From: an uncultured Cyclobacteriaceae bacterium
GTDB lineage: Bacteria > Bacteroidota > Bacteroidia > Cytophagales > Cyclobacteriaceae
Assembly (NCBI GenBank): GCA_905479015.1
Contig: CAJQKV010000017.1
Span: forward strand, 1-64,000
Direction of reading: 5' to 3'
Length of the DNA stretch: 64,000 nucleotides
Both the position numbers and the translations under genes were made by a program. The notes under the pieces are model-generated. The model was not told where the DNA came from and made no database searches. It saw nothing but the letters and a program-made list of their open reading frames with translations. Shown piece after piece: positions 18,583 to 28,501 of the stretch (positions are counted from its first letter, which is position 1; the number at the start of each line of letters is the position of its first letter).

Positions 18583-18723
18583 ATTTTCTAAATAATACAA
18601 AAAACGATCCAAATCATTTTACTGACAAGATGACCGAAAGAGGATAGATTACGATCATATTCAACAAAAAGATGATTTTTTTTTATAAATAGATGAATGC
18701 TTATCTTAGTAAAAAAGAATCGA

Positions 18724-19629
18724 ATGAAATCATTGATTAAGATTTTATTATTAATATTACCTATGTCAATGCATGCGCAAACCGTAGTCAGTAGATTAGA
18801 GATTTATGACGTTAATACAGATCGAAGAGAAGTAATTCATGAAGAGGTAGGTACGCTTTTTGAGGCACCTAATTGGAGTCAAGATGGTAAATTTTTAATC
18901 TATAATCAAGGAGGCAATCTTTATAAATTCGATTTGGATAAAAAAAAGAAGGAAAAAATAAATACCGGCTTTGCTCAAGACTGCAATAATGATCATGGGA
19001 TATCACCAGACGGCAAAATGTTGGCCATTTCAAATAATGATTCAAAAATAGGATCTAGAATTTATACTTTGCCCATTGAGGGAGGGCTTCCAAACCTGAT
19101 TACAAAAGAAGGATCTTCATATTGGCACGGTTGGTCTCCAGATGGAGAAAGTTTAGTTTATTGTGCCGAAAGAGGAGGTAATTACGATATTTATCGCATC
19201 AATTGCGCGGGAGGTGAGGAGCAGCGATTGACCTATACTGAAGGCCTTGATGATGGTCCCGATTATTCGTTCAGTGGGCGTCATATTTATTTTAATTCTG
19301 TCCGGACGGGAAGCATGCAGATTTGGAGAATGGACGCTGATGGATCCAATCAAAAACAGTTATCCAATGATGGATTTAATGATTGGTTTCCACACCCCTC
19401 ACCCGATGGTACTAAAGTTGTGTTTTTATCCTATATCGACGCCATAGATCCAGGAAGTCATCCCCCATTTAAAAAAGTGATGCTTAGGATTTTAAATCCA
19501 GATACAAAAATAATTTATAAGCTTTTTGAATTATTTGGAGGACAAGGGACTTTAAATGTTCCCTCTTGGTCACCCGACAGCAAGCGGTTTGCATTTGTAA
19601 GTTATGCGTTGATAGATAATAAAGAGTAG
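18724..19629 (+). CDS. TolB-like beta-propeller protein, exported
   Basis: This exported protein of about 302 residues has a signal peptide (MKSLIKILLLILPMSMHAQ) and then five or so WD40-like (PD40) blades with recurrent WSQDG, ISPDGK, WSPDGE and SPDGTKVVFLS turns. It resembles the C-terminal propeller of TolB, without its N-terminal domain, and is common in Bacteroidota as a periplasmic or secreted protein. The ATG at 18724 places the signal peptide at the N-terminus; an upstream in-frame start at 18697 would add nine residues. A near-consensus -7 box (TATCTTAG) lies just upstream. Confidence 0.85.
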   Translation: MKSLIKILLLILPMSMHAQTVVSRLEIYDVNTDRREVIHEEVGTLFEAPNWSQDGKFLIYNQGGNLYKFDLDKKKKEKINTGFAQDCNNDHGISPDGKMLAISNNDSKIGSRIYTLPIEGGLPNLITKEGSSYWHGWSPDGESLVYCAERGGNYDIYRINCAGGEEQRLTYTEGLDDGPDYSFSGRHIYFNSVRTGSMQIWRMDADGSNQKQLSNDGFNDWFPHPSPDGTKVVFLSYIDAIDPGSHPPFKKVMLRILNPDTKIIYKLFELFGGQGTLNVPSWSPDSKRFAFVSYALIDNKE

Positions 19630-19984
19630 CTTTTTTTAAGCATAGGGTTAGTATAATTGGGAAGCATCAAAAAAAACACCAATAGGTACTTGATCTGATG
19701 TTGTTATTGAAGTATGTTTTTTGATCGGATAAAATTTGAAGAAGGCTTGTGAAAGCGGCTCATGGGCGAGATGATACGTTTGGTTTCCTAAAAGAGGCAT
19801 GGTATGGTTACAAGGGTGACCCAGGAGGGGTCTTTAAGAGCTTAGGCGGCCATGGCTGCGAATAAACAGCATACCCTCGATTCAGTTATAAATTTAAGCA
19901 TACCGATGAAATGGCCCATCATCCGATCGCTTTAAGTATAATTGCGATCTTAATACGTCTTTCATATCACGAAGACCTCATCAA
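19630..19984. other. 355-bp intergenic stretch with possible gene debris
   Basis: No full gene lies here. Both strands contain short protein-like open frames: a minus-strand frame 19648-19800 (listed separately) and a plus-strand frame of 43 codons, roughly 19737-19869, with glycine-, aromatic- and charge-rich coding but no start codon. These may be fragments of an eroded gene. I see no terminator or RNA. Confidence 0.4.
19648..19800 (-). CDS. Doubtful 50-residue ORF
   Basis: This ATG-started minus-strand frame encodes 50 residues beginning MPLLGNQTYHLAHEPL and ending VPIGVFFDASQLY. The composition is balanced and protein-like, and the frame stays open 11 codons further upstream. It lies convergent with the propeller gene, 18 nt from its end. 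I recognise no family. It may be the C-terminal remnant of a lost gene or a small lineage-specific protein. Confidence 0.2.
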   Translation of the reverse strand: MPLLGNQTYHLAHEPLSQAFFKFYPIKKHTSITTSDQVPIGVFFDASQLY

Positions 19985-20998
19985 ATGGAATCAAGACCGC
20001 TCATCTCAATTATAATGGCAGTAAAGGATACGGGTCCTTATTTGGCCGAATGTCTTGATTCCATCCGTATGCAGACCTACGAAAATTGGGAACTTATAGC
20101 GGTCAATGACCATTCTTCTGATGATTCATGGGAACGATTAAATGATTATGCGCAGCTAGATAATAGGATTCGAATTTTTCAAAGCAAGGGTCATAGACTT
20201 AATCCGGCCTTAAAAGAAGGATATCAACATTGTCGTGGGACTTTAATCAATCGAATGGATTCTGATGATCGCATGCCACCAGATAAATTGGAAGCCATGT
20301 TTGATGTTTGGGCATTATATGGGAAAGGCGTTGTTGTGGCCGGGGGAGTTGAGCATTTTGTTGAAAAAGGAACCGTAGGGCTTGGATTTCAACGATACGA
20401 CCAATGGCTGAATCAAGTAGCAAAAACGAGTACGCATTACCAGCAGATTTATAAAGAATGTGTAATCCCTTCTCATTGTTGGTTGATCCACAAAGAAGAT
20501 TTTAGTGCTGTGGGCGCTTTTGATCCCGACGTTTATCCAGAGGATTATGATTTATGCTTTAGATTTTATCGCAAGGGCTATAAAATCATAGGGATGGATA
20601 AAATACTTCATTTTTGGAGGGATCGAGAAGATCGCATTTCTCGGACTTGGATAGAATATAAAGACAATAGATATTTTGAGTTAAAATTGAAATATTTTTT
20701 TGAATTGGATAGAGATTCATCACGACCCTTGGTGGTTTGGGGTGCAGGACGCAATGGAAAAGACTTTATAAAGGTCTTAGCGAAATATGAGCAAGAGATA
20801 CATTGGGTATGTGATAATGAGCGTAAAATAGGGAAAGAGATATCGGGCCACCAAATGCAGCACTTTTCATCAATCAAAAGCTTGGACAGACCCCAGATTA
20901 TAGTGGTCATTGCTGCACCTTCAGCTAAGTCAGATATTGAAAATCATTTCACCGCATGGGGTAAAAGGCCTATAGCGGATTTTTGGTTTTTTGCTTAA
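19985..20998 (+). CDS. Family 2 glycosyltransferase with C-terminal Rossmann-like domain
   Basis: The N-terminal GT-A domain (about residues 1-225) starts [20 protein letters not shown], carries the [20 protein letters not shown] nucleotide-binding segment and has the DXD-type motif in [10 protein letters not shown]. The last 90 residues form a separate domain starting [16 protein letters not shown], which resembles a small Rossmann-like nucleotide- or sugar-binding fold often attached to such transferases. It likely transfers a sugar to an envelope glycan; donor and acceptor are unknown. No other glycan gene is beside it. The stop interlocks with that of accC (TTAA). Confidence 0.88.
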   Translation: MESRPLISIIMAVKDTGPYLAECLDSIRMQTYENWELIAVNDHSSDDSWERLNDYAQLDNRIRIFQSKGHRLNPALKEGYQHCRGTLINRMDSDDRMPPDKLEAMFDVWALYGKGVVVAGGVEHFVEKGTVGLGFQRYDQWLNQVAKTSTHYQQIYKECVIPSHCWLIHKEDFSAVGAFDPDVYPEDYDLCFRFYRKGYKIIGMDKILHFWRDREDRISRTWIEYKDNRYFELKLKYFFELDRDSSRPLVVWGAGRNGKDFIKVLAKYEQEIHWVCDNERKIGKEISGHQMQHFSSIKSLDRPQIIVVIAAPSAKSDIENHFTAWGKRPIADFWFFA

Positions 20999-22338
20999 AT
21001 TGACTCGAAATCAAAGGTTTCCAAAAAGGCGGTAGTGAAATTCCCCGACTTGAATTGTTCGTCGTCCATCAGCTTCAAATGGAAGGGAATAGTCGTTTCA
21101 ACACCTTCTATAACCATTTCTTCTAGGGCTCTTTTCATTTTAATCAATGCTTCCTCTCGAGTTTGTGCCGTTACAATGAGTTTGGCAATCATGGAATCAT
21201 AGTGAGGGGGGATGGTGTATCCAGCATAAACATGACTGTCTACGCGTACCCCATGTCCTCCTGGGAAATGTAAATTGGTTATTTTACCTGGATTAGGTCT
21301 GAAGTTTTTTCGTGGGTCTTCCGCATTGATACGACATTCAATTGAATGCATTTGAGGGAAATAATTTTCTCCTGAAATATGAATTCCGGCAGCCACTTTT
21401 ATTTGCTCTTTGATCAAATCATAATCTGTGACTTCTTCCGTAATAGGATGCTCTACTTGTATACGGGTATTCATTTCCATAAAATAAAATTTCCCATACT
21501 TATCAACCAGAAACTCTACGGTACCGGCCCCCTCATATTTAATGGCTTCAGCACCTTTTATGGCCGCTTTTCCCATATCTTCTCGAAGTTTCTTGGTAAT
21601 GATAGGAGAGGGGGTTTCTTCTACTAGTTTTTGATGTCTTCTTTGAATGGAGCAATCTCGTTCGGATAGGTGGCAGGCTCTACCGGTAGCATCTCCAATG
21701 ATTTGAATTTCAATATGCCTAGGTTCTTCTATAAATTTCTCAAGATAAAGGGCATCATTTCCAAAAGCGGCACTGGACTCTTGCCGCGCACTGTCCCAAG
21801 CATTTTGAAACTCTTGCTCTTTTTTAACCAACCGCATGCCACGTCCACCACCACCTGCTGTGGCTTTGAGCATGATGGGATATCCAATATCTTTGGCAAT
21901 AAGTTTACCTTCTTTTACTGAATCAATGATCCCCTCTGATCCAGGAATCGTAGGCACACCTGCGCGTTTCATGGTGTCTTTGGCAGTAGCCTTGTCCCCC
22001 ATATTATTGATCATATCGGCACTTGCTCCAATGAACTTAATCCCGTACTCTTCACAAACTCTAGAAAATTCAGCATTTTCGGCTAAAAACCCGTAGCCGG
22101 GATGTATCGCATCCGCATTGGTGATTTCAGCCGCTGAAATAATATTTGGGATGTTCAGATAGGAGTCTTTACTAGGGGCCGCACCGATACATACAGCTTC
22201 ATCCGCGAAGCGCACATGTAAACTTTCTTTATCTGCGGTAGAATAGACCGCTACGGTCTTAATACCCATTTCTTTGCAAGTTCGAATGATTCGAAGTGCA
22301 ATTTCTCCTCGATTTGCAATAAGAATTTTATGAAACAC
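20995..22338 (-). CDS. accC: Acetyl-CoA carboxylase, biotin carboxylase subunit
   Basis: This subunit carboxylates the biotin on AccB with ATP and bicarbonate, the first half of malonyl-CoA synthesis. The 447 residues start [20 protein letters not shown], and the ATP-grasp core shows [14 protein letters not shown], the [13 protein letters not shown] strand, [13 protein letters not shown] and EGVET near the C-terminus. It lies 10 nt after accB, as the last gene of a seven-gene minus-strand cluster. Confidence 0.98.
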   Translation of the reverse strand: MFHKILIANRGEIALRIIRTCKEMGIKTVAVYSTADKESLHVRFADEAVCIGAAPSKDSYLNIPNIISAAEITNADAIHPGYGFLAENAEFSRVCEEYGIKFIGASADMINNMGDKATAKDTMKRAGVPTIPGSEGIIDSVKEGKLIAKDIGYPIMLKATAGGGGRGMRLVKKEQEFQNAWDSARQESSAAFGNDALYLEKFIEEPRHIEIQIIGDATGRACHLSERDCSIQRRHQKLVEETPSPIITKKLREDMGKAAIKGAEAIKYEGAGTVEFLVDKYGKFYFMEMNTRIQVEHPITEEVTDYDLIKEQIKVAAGIHISGENYFPQMHSIECRINAEDPRKNFRPNPGKITNLHFPGGHGVRVDSHVYAGYTIPPHYDSMIAKLIVTAQTREEALIKMKRALEEMVIEGVETTIPFHLKLMDDEQFKSGNFTTAFLETFDFESI

Positions 22339-22348
22339 AGCTTATTTT

Positions 22349-22813
22349 TTAAGAAGGATCAATTAAAAACAGAGGTTGGTCATATTCCACAGGATTTGCA
22401 TTTTCTGCCAATATTTCTACCACACGACCAGAAACTTCCGCTTCTATCTCGTTGAAAAGTTTCATGGCTTCTACCACACAAACGGTATCTCCTGGTTTGA
22501 TGACATCCCCCACTTTGAGGAAGTCAGGAGATTCAGGATTTGGTGCCATATATATGGTTCCAATCATGGGAGACTTAACTGTAATATATTTTTGATCTTC
22601 TACTTCTTTGGGAGATATGGTCAGTTCTTCACCTACAGGTTCAATAGCTTGTTTTGGCGCAGCCTGAGCTAGGGTAGGTGAGAAATGGGGTTGTGAAACG
22701 ACGTCAGAAGACCGTTTAATTTTTACTTTGAATGTTTCAGTTTCGATGTTTACCTCTTCGAGGCCGGTACTTTTTATATAGTCGATAAGATCGCGGATTT
22801 CTTTTACTTTCAT
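22349..22813 (-). CDS. accB: Acetyl-CoA carboxylase biotin carboxyl carrier protein
   Basis: This is the biotin carrier of acetyl-CoA carboxylase, 154 residues. The N-terminal helix region and a proline/alanine-rich linker (about residues 40-70) precede the biotinyl domain, with biotin lysine K118 in VVEAMKLFNEIEAE and PMIGTIY as the start of the hammerhead fold. Translation starts MKVKEIRDLIDYIKSTGLEE, the classic AccB N-terminus. It lies between efp and accC. Confidence 0.98.
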   Translation of the reverse strand: MKVKEIRDLIDYIKSTGLEEVNIETETFKVKIKRSSDVVSQPHFSPTLAQAAPKQAIEPVGEELTISPKEVEDQKYITVKSPMIGTIYMAPNPESPDFLKVGDVIKPGDTVCVVEAMKLFNEIEAEVSGRVVEILAENANPVEYDQPLFLIDPS

Positions 22814-22870
22814 CTTTGTTTCTAGTCTCTTATTAAATATTTTTTTATTTTCAAGCTAAATCTAGGATAA

Positions 22871-23434
22871 TTATTTGACTCTTTCGGAGTAGGATCCATT
22901 TTTTGTATCCACCTTGATGATTTCATCTTGATTGATGAATAAGGGGACTTGAATGATTGCACCTGTTTCCAATTCAGCTTGTTTCGTTGCATTCGTCGCC
23001 GTATCTCCTTTCAATCCAGGTTCGGTATAAACGATTTTTAAATTCACGTATTGGGGCACTTCAGCGCCTAAAAATTTTTCTTGCTCGGTATGTACGAGTA
23101 CCTCAACTTCTTCTCCATCTTTAAGGAATTGTGGCGCATTGATTAATTTAACATCAATTGGGATTTGTTCATAGGTCTCCGTATGCATGAAGTGATAGCC
23201 AATATCATCTTTATACAGATATTGGTACTTATGACGTTCTACCCGTGCCGTTGTAATTTTATGACCTGCAGAAAAGGTATTGTCAATGACCCTACCTGTA
23301 GATAAACTTTTCAATTTTGTTCTCACAAAAGCAGGTCCTTTTCCAGGTTTGACATGTTGAAATTCAACAATCGAGAACAAATCATGATTATATTCAATCA
23401 CTAACCCATTTTTAATATCAGCAGTAGTTGCCAT
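22871..23434 (-). CDS. efp: Elongation factor P
   Basis: EF-P relieves ribosome stalling at polyproline stretches. The 187 residues have the three-domain EF-P layout: a KOW-like N-domain with the modified-loop lysine K32 in VKPGKGPAF, then OB domains ending DTKNGSYSERVK. The Lys at the loop tip matches the E. coli-type lysylation position, but I see no epmA/epmB genes in this window. It lies 7 nt after fabH and 57 nt before accB. Confidence 0.97.
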   Translation of the reverse strand: MATTADIKNGLVIEYNHDLFSIVEFQHVKPGKGPAFVRTKLKSLSTGRVIDNTFSAGHKITTARVERHKYQYLYKDDIGYHFMHTETYEQIPIDVKLINAPQFLKDGEEVEVLVHTEQEKFLGAEVPQYVNLKIVYTEPGLKGDTATNATKQAELETGAIIQVPLFINQDEIIKVDTKNGSYSERVK

Positions 23435-23441
23435 AATATCC

Positions 23442-24443
23442 CTAATTTCCGGGGCTGTAAGCCCATTTTAAATAAATAGAGGCCCAAGTAAACCCACCTC
23501 CAAATGCAGCTAAAATTAAATTATCACCTTTTTTAAGTTGTGCTTCATAGTCCCATAAACAAAGGGGAATGGTACCTCCTGTCGTATTGCCGTACCGAGA
23601 GATGTTCATCATGACTTTATCATCCGGGACCTGCATAAGTTTGGCTGTGGCATCGATGATTCTTTTATTGGCTTGATGGGGAACTAACCAAGCAATATCT
23701 GAGCCCTTTAAATCATTTCTATCCATGATTTCTTTGGCGACCCCCGCCATTTTAGTCACGGCAAATTTAAAAACGGCAGAGCCTTCTTGATATACATAAT
23801 GCTCATGGTTTTGGATGGTATCGAGACTCGCTGGATAGCGACTTCCCCCCGCCTTGATATTTAGATATTGCTCTCCTGAACCATCAGATTTTAGAATGGC
23901 ATCTTGGATACCTAAACCCTCATGATTGGGTTCTAGCAGGGCAGCCCCAGCTCCATCTCCAAAGATGATGCAGGTGGTGCGGTCTTTGTAATCTAAAATG
24001 GATGACATCTTATCGGCACCAATGACAATAATTTTTTTGTGCGAACCCGATTCAATAAATTTGGCACCTGTACTCAGGGCGAATAAAAAGCCAGAGCAGG
24101 CCGCGGCAAGGTCAAAACCGAAGGCGTTTTTCGCTCCTACCTTTTGAGCAATGAGATTAGCTGTAGCGGGGAACGTCAAATCGGGCGTAATCGTGGCACA
24201 AATAATCGCATCAATTTCCTCAGGGGCCGTATTGGTTTTTTGGAGAAGCCCTTTAACAGCTTCTACGGCCATAATAGAGACGCCTTTTCCCGAGCCCTTA
24301 AGGATTCGCCTTTCTTTGATTCCTGTTCTGCTTACGATCCATTCATCATTGGTGTCCACCATTGTCGCCAATTCATCATTGGTCAAGACATAGTCGGGGA
24401 CGTAGCCGTTGATACCGGTAATAGCAGCCGTGATTTTTAACAT
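23442..24443 (-). CDS. fabH: 3-oxoacyl-ACP synthase III (beta-ketoacyl-ACP synthase III)
   Basis: FabH condenses acetyl-CoA with malonyl-ACP to start fatty-acid synthesis. The Cys-His-Asn triad is visible as Cys 116 in [11 protein letters not shown], the His in VPHQANKRI and the Asn in YGNTTGGT. The 333 residues start near [19 protein letters not shown] and are full length. It lies 60 nt after rpmF, in the order rpmF, fabH, efp, accB, accC; in many bacteria fabH likewise follows rpmF. Confidence 0.97.
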   Translation of the reverse strand: MLKITAAITGINGYVPDYVLTNDELATMVDTNDEWIVSRTGIKERRILKGSGKGVSIMAVEAVKGLLQKTNTAPEEIDAIICATITPDLTFPATANLIAQKVGAKNAFGFDLAAACSGFLFALSTGAKFIESGSHKKIIVIGADKMSSILDYKDRTTCIIFGDGAGAALLEPNHEGLGIQDAILKSDGSGEQYLNIKAGGSRYPASLDTIQNHEHYVYQEGSAVFKFAVTKMAGVAKEIMDRNDLKGSDIAWLVPHQANKRIIDATAKLMQVPDDKVMMNISRYGNTTGGTIPLCLWDYEAQLKKGDNLILAAFGGGFTWASIYLKWAYSPGN

Positions 24444-24503
24444 ATATCGTTTGATCTGCTTATTGAATTAAGATGGATGATTCAAAGTCAGACCGCTCAG
24501 TCT

Positions 24504-24695
24504 CTAAGCTAAAACTTCTTTTTCAATAACTACCTTTCCTTTGTAATAAAGTTTACCCTCATGCCAAAAGGCACGATGGGGCAAATGGGCCTCCCCCGTG
24601 GTTGGACAGATGATGTAATTTTTTGGAGAAGCTTTTACATGAGTTCTTCTCTTGTCTCTTCTTGTTTTCGAAATTTTTCGTTTTGGATGCGCCAT
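24504..24695 (-). CDS. rpmF: 50S ribosomal protein L32
   Basis: This is a 63-residue basic ribosomal protein starting [19 protein letters not shown]. The middle [19 protein letters not shown] fits L32. Only one cysteine is present, so it is the zinc-free version, which lacks the CxxC pairs. It lies 16 nt after the yceD-like gene and is part of the conserved fatty-acid and translation cluster. Confidence 0.97.
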   Translation of the reverse strand: MAHPKRKISKTRRDKRRTHVKASPKNYIICPTTGEAHLPHRAFWHEGKLYYKGKVVIEKEVLA

Positions 24696-24711
24696 TATAT
24701 TAATTATTAGA

Positions 24712-25239
24712 TTATAGTTTTATTTTTTTCAGTACTTCCCATCTTGGATCAATCTTGTTTTTCTGTTTTTGATCATTAAAGGAAGGGGTTTCGTCTTTGT
24801 AGACTAAATCAGCTCTTTCTTGGCCTCTTAGCCTAGGATGCACTTTTTTCATTGGGATCTCTAGCGACACAAATTCATATATGTAGCCAGAAACATTTAA
24901 TATTTGCATCCCCATATCTATGGTACTTATTTCATCGCTTAATTCTTCACTGGTCAAACCAAATTTTACGATGTGCTTTTTTTGACAAGTTAAGGATTCT
25001 CGATAACTTTCTGAAGAGACATCGCAGATCAGCAAAACATCAACTTCAATGGTGAAGTTTAAGGCCATCATGGACTCAGATTTATCCATAACCAATGAGG
25101 CTTTACCAAAGCCTTCTTCGACCAAGTTATTTTCGAAAGTTTCGAAAAAATCGGGCACCAATTCAAATTGAAAATCGTGTGTACCATTTTCAAGTCGCGC
25201 CAAATTGATCTCAAAAGACTTTAAAACACTAGCTTTCAC
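24712..25239 (-). CDS. yceD: DUF177/YceD family protein
   Basis: This 175-residue cytoplasmic protein is of the YceD (DUF177) family, which sits next to rpmF in most bacteria and has been linked to 23S rRNA accumulation. The [19 protein letters not shown] stretch and the C-terminal [12 protein letters not shown] with the preceding [13 protein letters not shown] are characteristic. Function is inferred from position and family only. It lies 78 nt after pdxA. Confidence 0.92.
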   Translation of the reverse strand: MKASVLKSFEINLARLENGTHDFQFELVPDFFETFENNLVEEGFGKASLVMDKSESMMALNFTIEVDVLLICDVSSESYRESLTCQKKHIVKFGLTSEELSDEISTIDMGMQILNVSGYIYEFVSLEIPMKKVHPRLRGQERADLVYKDETPSFNDQKQKNKIDPRWEVLKKIKL

Positions 25240-25317
25240 TTAATTAAATTTTTAATAACCGCAAATTTATGTAGAATGCCCCGATAATCCCAATGAATTC
25301 TTCATTAGAAATAAGAA

Positions 25318-26337
25318 TCAATGATCTTTATTTTGAGCCAAGGTACCTGCCAGTAACAATGCATGGGTCATAGAGCTTGGGTCAGCCATGTTTTTACCCG
25401 CCAAATCAAAAGCAGTGCCATGGGCAGGCGAAGTCCTGACCGCAGGCAGTCCCGCTGTAAAATTAACACCTGAACCTTTTGATAATAATTTAAAAGGAAT
25501 CAAACCTTGATCGTGATACATCGTTAAAATACCATCATATTTTAAATATTCATCGCTTCCAAAAAAACCATCAGCAGGGAAGGGCCCTTTGACAGCGTAT
25601 CCATTAAAATTAAATTGATCAATGACCTTATTGATTATATTTTGTTCTTCGCTACCCAATAAACCATTTTCACCTGCATGCGGGTTTAACCCCGTTAAAG
25701 CCACCTTTGGGGTTTGAATACCAAAATCAATGCGTAAGGAATCGATGAGGATTTGTAGCTTTTCTGAGATGAGTTTTATCGTAAGGCTTTCCGCTACCTT
25801 TACAAGAGGGATATGCCCAGTAACGACGGCCACCCGCAGCCCATCTTTTACCATGAGCATGAGATTTTCACGGACTTTAAATGCGGCGGCAAGGTATTCT
25901 GTATGGCCTGGAAACGAAAAACCTTGCTCATTAAGTAGCTCTTTGCTTAAAGGTGCGGTAACCAAACCATTTATTGATTCGTTTTTTAAATCAGCAACGG
26001 CTGTTTCGAGTGATATTTTGGCATATTTACCTCCTGTAGCGTTGGGTCTACCTGGTGTGATGATGACGGGTTTTTTCCAAACGGGGATTACGTTTATTTT
26101 ATATTGATCGGCTTGTTGAGGTTTTGCGATGAGATTAAAATTCAAATGAGACTTTTTAAGTAACTTTGAGTAAAAATTTAGCGCCTCGACAGAGGCATAA
26201 ATGATAGGGGTTAGTCTAGAAAAAAGAGAAGGATTTTCTAAACTTTTTAAAGTGACTTCTATGCCGATTCCGTTGAGATCTCCAATACTTATTCCGATGA
26301 TTGGTATAAATTTGTGATCGAGATTATTAGGACCCAT
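25318..26337 (-). CDS. pdxA: 4-hydroxythreonine-4-phosphate dehydrogenase
   Basis: PdxA oxidises 4-phosphohydroxy-L-threonine in pyridoxal phosphate synthesis. The metal ligand histidines are visible in FPGHTEYLAA, in MYHDQGLIPFK and in SPAHGTAFDLAG, and the N-terminal GISIGDLNGIGIEV is typical. The 339 residues are full length. It is the first gene of the minus-strand cluster that ends with accC, and diverges from rsmA across 47 nt. Confidence 0.97.
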   Translation of the reverse strand: MGPNNLDHKFIPIIGISIGDLNGIGIEVTLKSLENPSLFSRLTPIIYASVEALNFYSKLLKKSHLNFNLIAKPQQADQYKINVIPVWKKPVIITPGRPNATGGKYAKISLETAVADLKNESINGLVTAPLSKELLNEQGFSFPGHTEYLAAAFKVRENLMLMVKDGLRVAVVTGHIPLVKVAESLTIKLISEKLQILIDSLRIDFGIQTPKVALTGLNPHAGENGLLGSEEQNIINKVIDQFNFNGYAVKGPFPADGFFGSDEYLKYDGILTMYHDQGLIPFKLLSKGSGVNFTAGLPAVRTSPAHGTAFDLAGKNMADPSSMTHALLLAGTLAQNKDH

Positions 26338-26384
26338 TTAGATTTGTTTAAAGGGGACAAAATTACATTTTTTTAGCCATTACC

Positions 26385-27149
26385 TTGAGAAAATTAAAAC
26401 CAAAAAAATATTTAGGTCAGCATTTCTTGAAAGATGAGACGATCGCCCTAGACATTGTGGCTGCGATAGGGAAAGGATCAGGAAGTCTGCTTGAAGTAGG
26501 TCCTGGTATGGGGGTGCTCACACAGCACTTACTACAAAATGATCAGTTGATGACCTTTGATCTTGATGGAGCTTCCATTGATTATCTGAAAGAAAAATAC
26601 CCCGATCATGTAGAGAAATTTCAGTTAAAAGATTTTTTGAAAGAAAATTTAATGGAGTATCAAACTCCCATTCGGGTGATAGGAAATTTTCCCTATAACA
26701 TCTCTTCCCAGATATTTTTCCAAGTTTATGCACATCACGACCGTGTTGAAGAGGTCGTATGTATGATTCAAAAAGAAGTTGCAGAACGAATTGTCTCTAA
26801 GCATGGGAACAAAGTTTATGGAATATTAAGTGTACTGTTACAAACATTTTATGATATTGAATACTTATTTTCGGTAGATCCTGTGGTATTTGACCCCCCG
26901 CCAAAAGTAAATTCAGCAGTGATCAAACTGGTGAGAAACAATCGCTTGGACTTCGACGCAAAGACGTTGAAACGTGTGGTTAAAGCAGGATTTGGGAAGC
27001 GGCGTAAAACCTTGAGAAACGCATTAAAAGAGTTAAATTTGCCCGATACTTTGACTGCGCAAGAAGTTTTTAATAAACGCGCCGAACAGTTATCTGTTCA
27101 AGATTTTATTGATTTGACGGCAAAAATCGAGAAGGCATGGAAAAAATAA
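26385..27149 (+). CDS. rsmA: 16S rRNA (adenine1518-N6/adenine1519-N6)-dimethyltransferase
   Basis: RsmA (KsgA) dimethylates two adjacent adenines at the 3' end of 16S rRNA. The SAM motif is LEVGPGMGVLT and the catalytic motif is NFPYNISS; PKKYLGQHFLKDE lies at the N-terminus. The C-terminal helical domain contains GFGKRRKTLRNAL. The start is TTG at 26385, fixed by the conserved N-terminus. The stop overlaps the mgtE ATG at 27149 by one base (TAATG), so mgtE is translationally coupled. Confidence 0.97.
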   Translation: MRKLKPKKYLGQHFLKDETIALDIVAAIGKGSGSLLEVGPGMGVLTQHLLQNDQLMTFDLDGASIDYLKEKYPDHVEKFQLKDFLKENLMEYQTPIRVIGNFPYNISSQIFFQVYAHHDRVEEVVCMIQKEVAERIVSKHGNKVYGILSVLLQTFYDIEYLFSVDPVVFDPPPKVNSAVIKLVRNNRLDFDAKTLKRVVKAGFGKRRKTLRNALKELNLPDTLTAQEVFNKRAEQLSVQDFIDLTAKIEKAWKK

Positions 27150-28501
27150 TGGAATTTGAGTTTTCGAAAGAATTTCTAGAGCGTTTCAAGTTAGCTTTAA
27201 CTGATCGAGATGATGTTTACATTCAAGATTCCTTAGAAGGGGTCCGTTCTGCAGATATTTGTGAAATACTTACTGAAATAGCCATTGAAGAGGGTAAATA
27301 TGTATTTGATATGCTGTCTTCAGACATTGCCGCAGATGTTCTGGTAGAATTAGAGGAAGATTTCCGTGTGGAGTTCATGGAATATTTCTCCATCAATGAG
27401 CTGGCTAATTTTATTGAAATACTTGATTCCGATGATGGTGCAGACTTATTGAACGAAATGTCCTCCCAGCGCCGAGAGGAAATCTTGGAGCAGATCAAAA
27501 ATGAAGAAAAAGCAGGCCATCTTTTGGATTTGATTCGTTACGATGAGGATGTAGCAGGTGGGCTAATGGCCAAAGAGTTGGTCAAGGCAAGAGAAAATTG
27601 GACGGTCAAAAGATGTATTGAGGAAATTAAGATCCAAGCGGAGAATGTTGAAAAAATATATTCTGTTTATGTGGTAGATCAACAGGACAGATTAAAAGGG
27701 AGGGTGAGTTTGAAACGTATTCTTTTAGCAGATGATGATAAAAAAGTAGCCGAAATATTTGAAGAAAACATTATTTCTGTGGGCATATTCCTTGAGGCGC
27801 AAGAAGTAGCCAATATCATGCAAAAATATGACTTAGATGCTGTACCTGTGGTGAATGTGAGGGGAAAGCTCGTAGGCCGAATTACCATTGATGATGTGGT
27901 AGATGTCATTACTGAATCGGCAGAAGAAGAAAGACAATTAATGTCTGGAGTGACCTCAGACATCGAAGAAGATGATGGGGTTTGGGTTATTTCCAAGGCA
28001 CGACTTCCTTGGTTAGTGATAGGTATGACAGGAGGCTTGATTGCGGCACAAATTGCTGATTATTATTCAGGCACACTCAATGTAATCGCACGTTTATCTT
28101 TATTTATACCCTTAATCATGGCCACAGGAGGTAATGTAGGTATTCAATCATCGGCTATAGTTATTCAAAGTTTAGCTGGAAAAAACGGGTTCAATGATAC
28201 TTTGGGAAATAGATTGTTAAAGATGTTTTACGTTGCCATGGTCAATGGGAGCATTCTTTCCTTAATGGTCTTTGGAGCGATCATGCTATTGTTTAAGGAT
28301 CAATTGCTCGCTATTACCGCCTCCATAGCCCTGCTCAATGTGGTGCTCTTGGCTTCATTTATGGGGACCATTACGCCCCTTCTGTTAGATCGGTTTGGGA
28401 TCAATCCAGCCATCGCGTCAGGCCCATTTATTACTACGGCAAATGATCTTTTGGGGCTCACGGTTTATTTTTCCATTGCCGTCTTTTTGTACAATTTATA
28501 A
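27149..28501 (+). CDS. mgtE: Magnesium transporter MgtE
   Basis: MgtE is a Mg2+ channel of about 450 residues. The MgtE N domain (about residues 5-130) is followed by two CBS domains (about 135-255) with VYVVDQQDRLKGRVSL and DAVPVVNVRGKLVGRIT, and a C-terminal region of about five membrane helices containing ATGGNVGIQSSA, the pore signature. The CBS and N domains sense cytosolic Mg2+. The ATG at 27149 is chosen over one 12 nt upstream because it overlaps the rsmA stop. The next gene also starts on its last base. Confidence 0.96.
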   Translation: MEFEFSKEFLERFKLALTDRDDVYIQDSLEGVRSADICEILTEIAIEEGKYVFDMLSSDIAADVLVELEEDFRVEFMEYFSINELANFIEILDSDDGADLLNEMSSQRREEILEQIKNEEKAGHLLDLIRYDEDVAGGLMAKELVKARENWTVKRCIEEIKIQAENVEKIYSVYVVDQQDRLKGRVSLKRILLADDDKKVAEIFEENIISVGIFLEAQEVANIMQKYDLDAVPVVNVRGKLVGRITIDDVVDVITESAEEERQLMSGVTSDIEEDDGVWVISKARLPWLVIGMTGGLIAAQIADYYSGTLNVIARLSLFIPLIMATGGNVGIQSSAIVIQSLAGKNGFNDTLGNRLLKMFYVAMVNGSILSLMVFGAIMLLFKDQLLAITASIALLNVVLLASFMGTITPLLLDRFGINPAIASGPFITTANDLLGLTVYFSIAVFLYNL

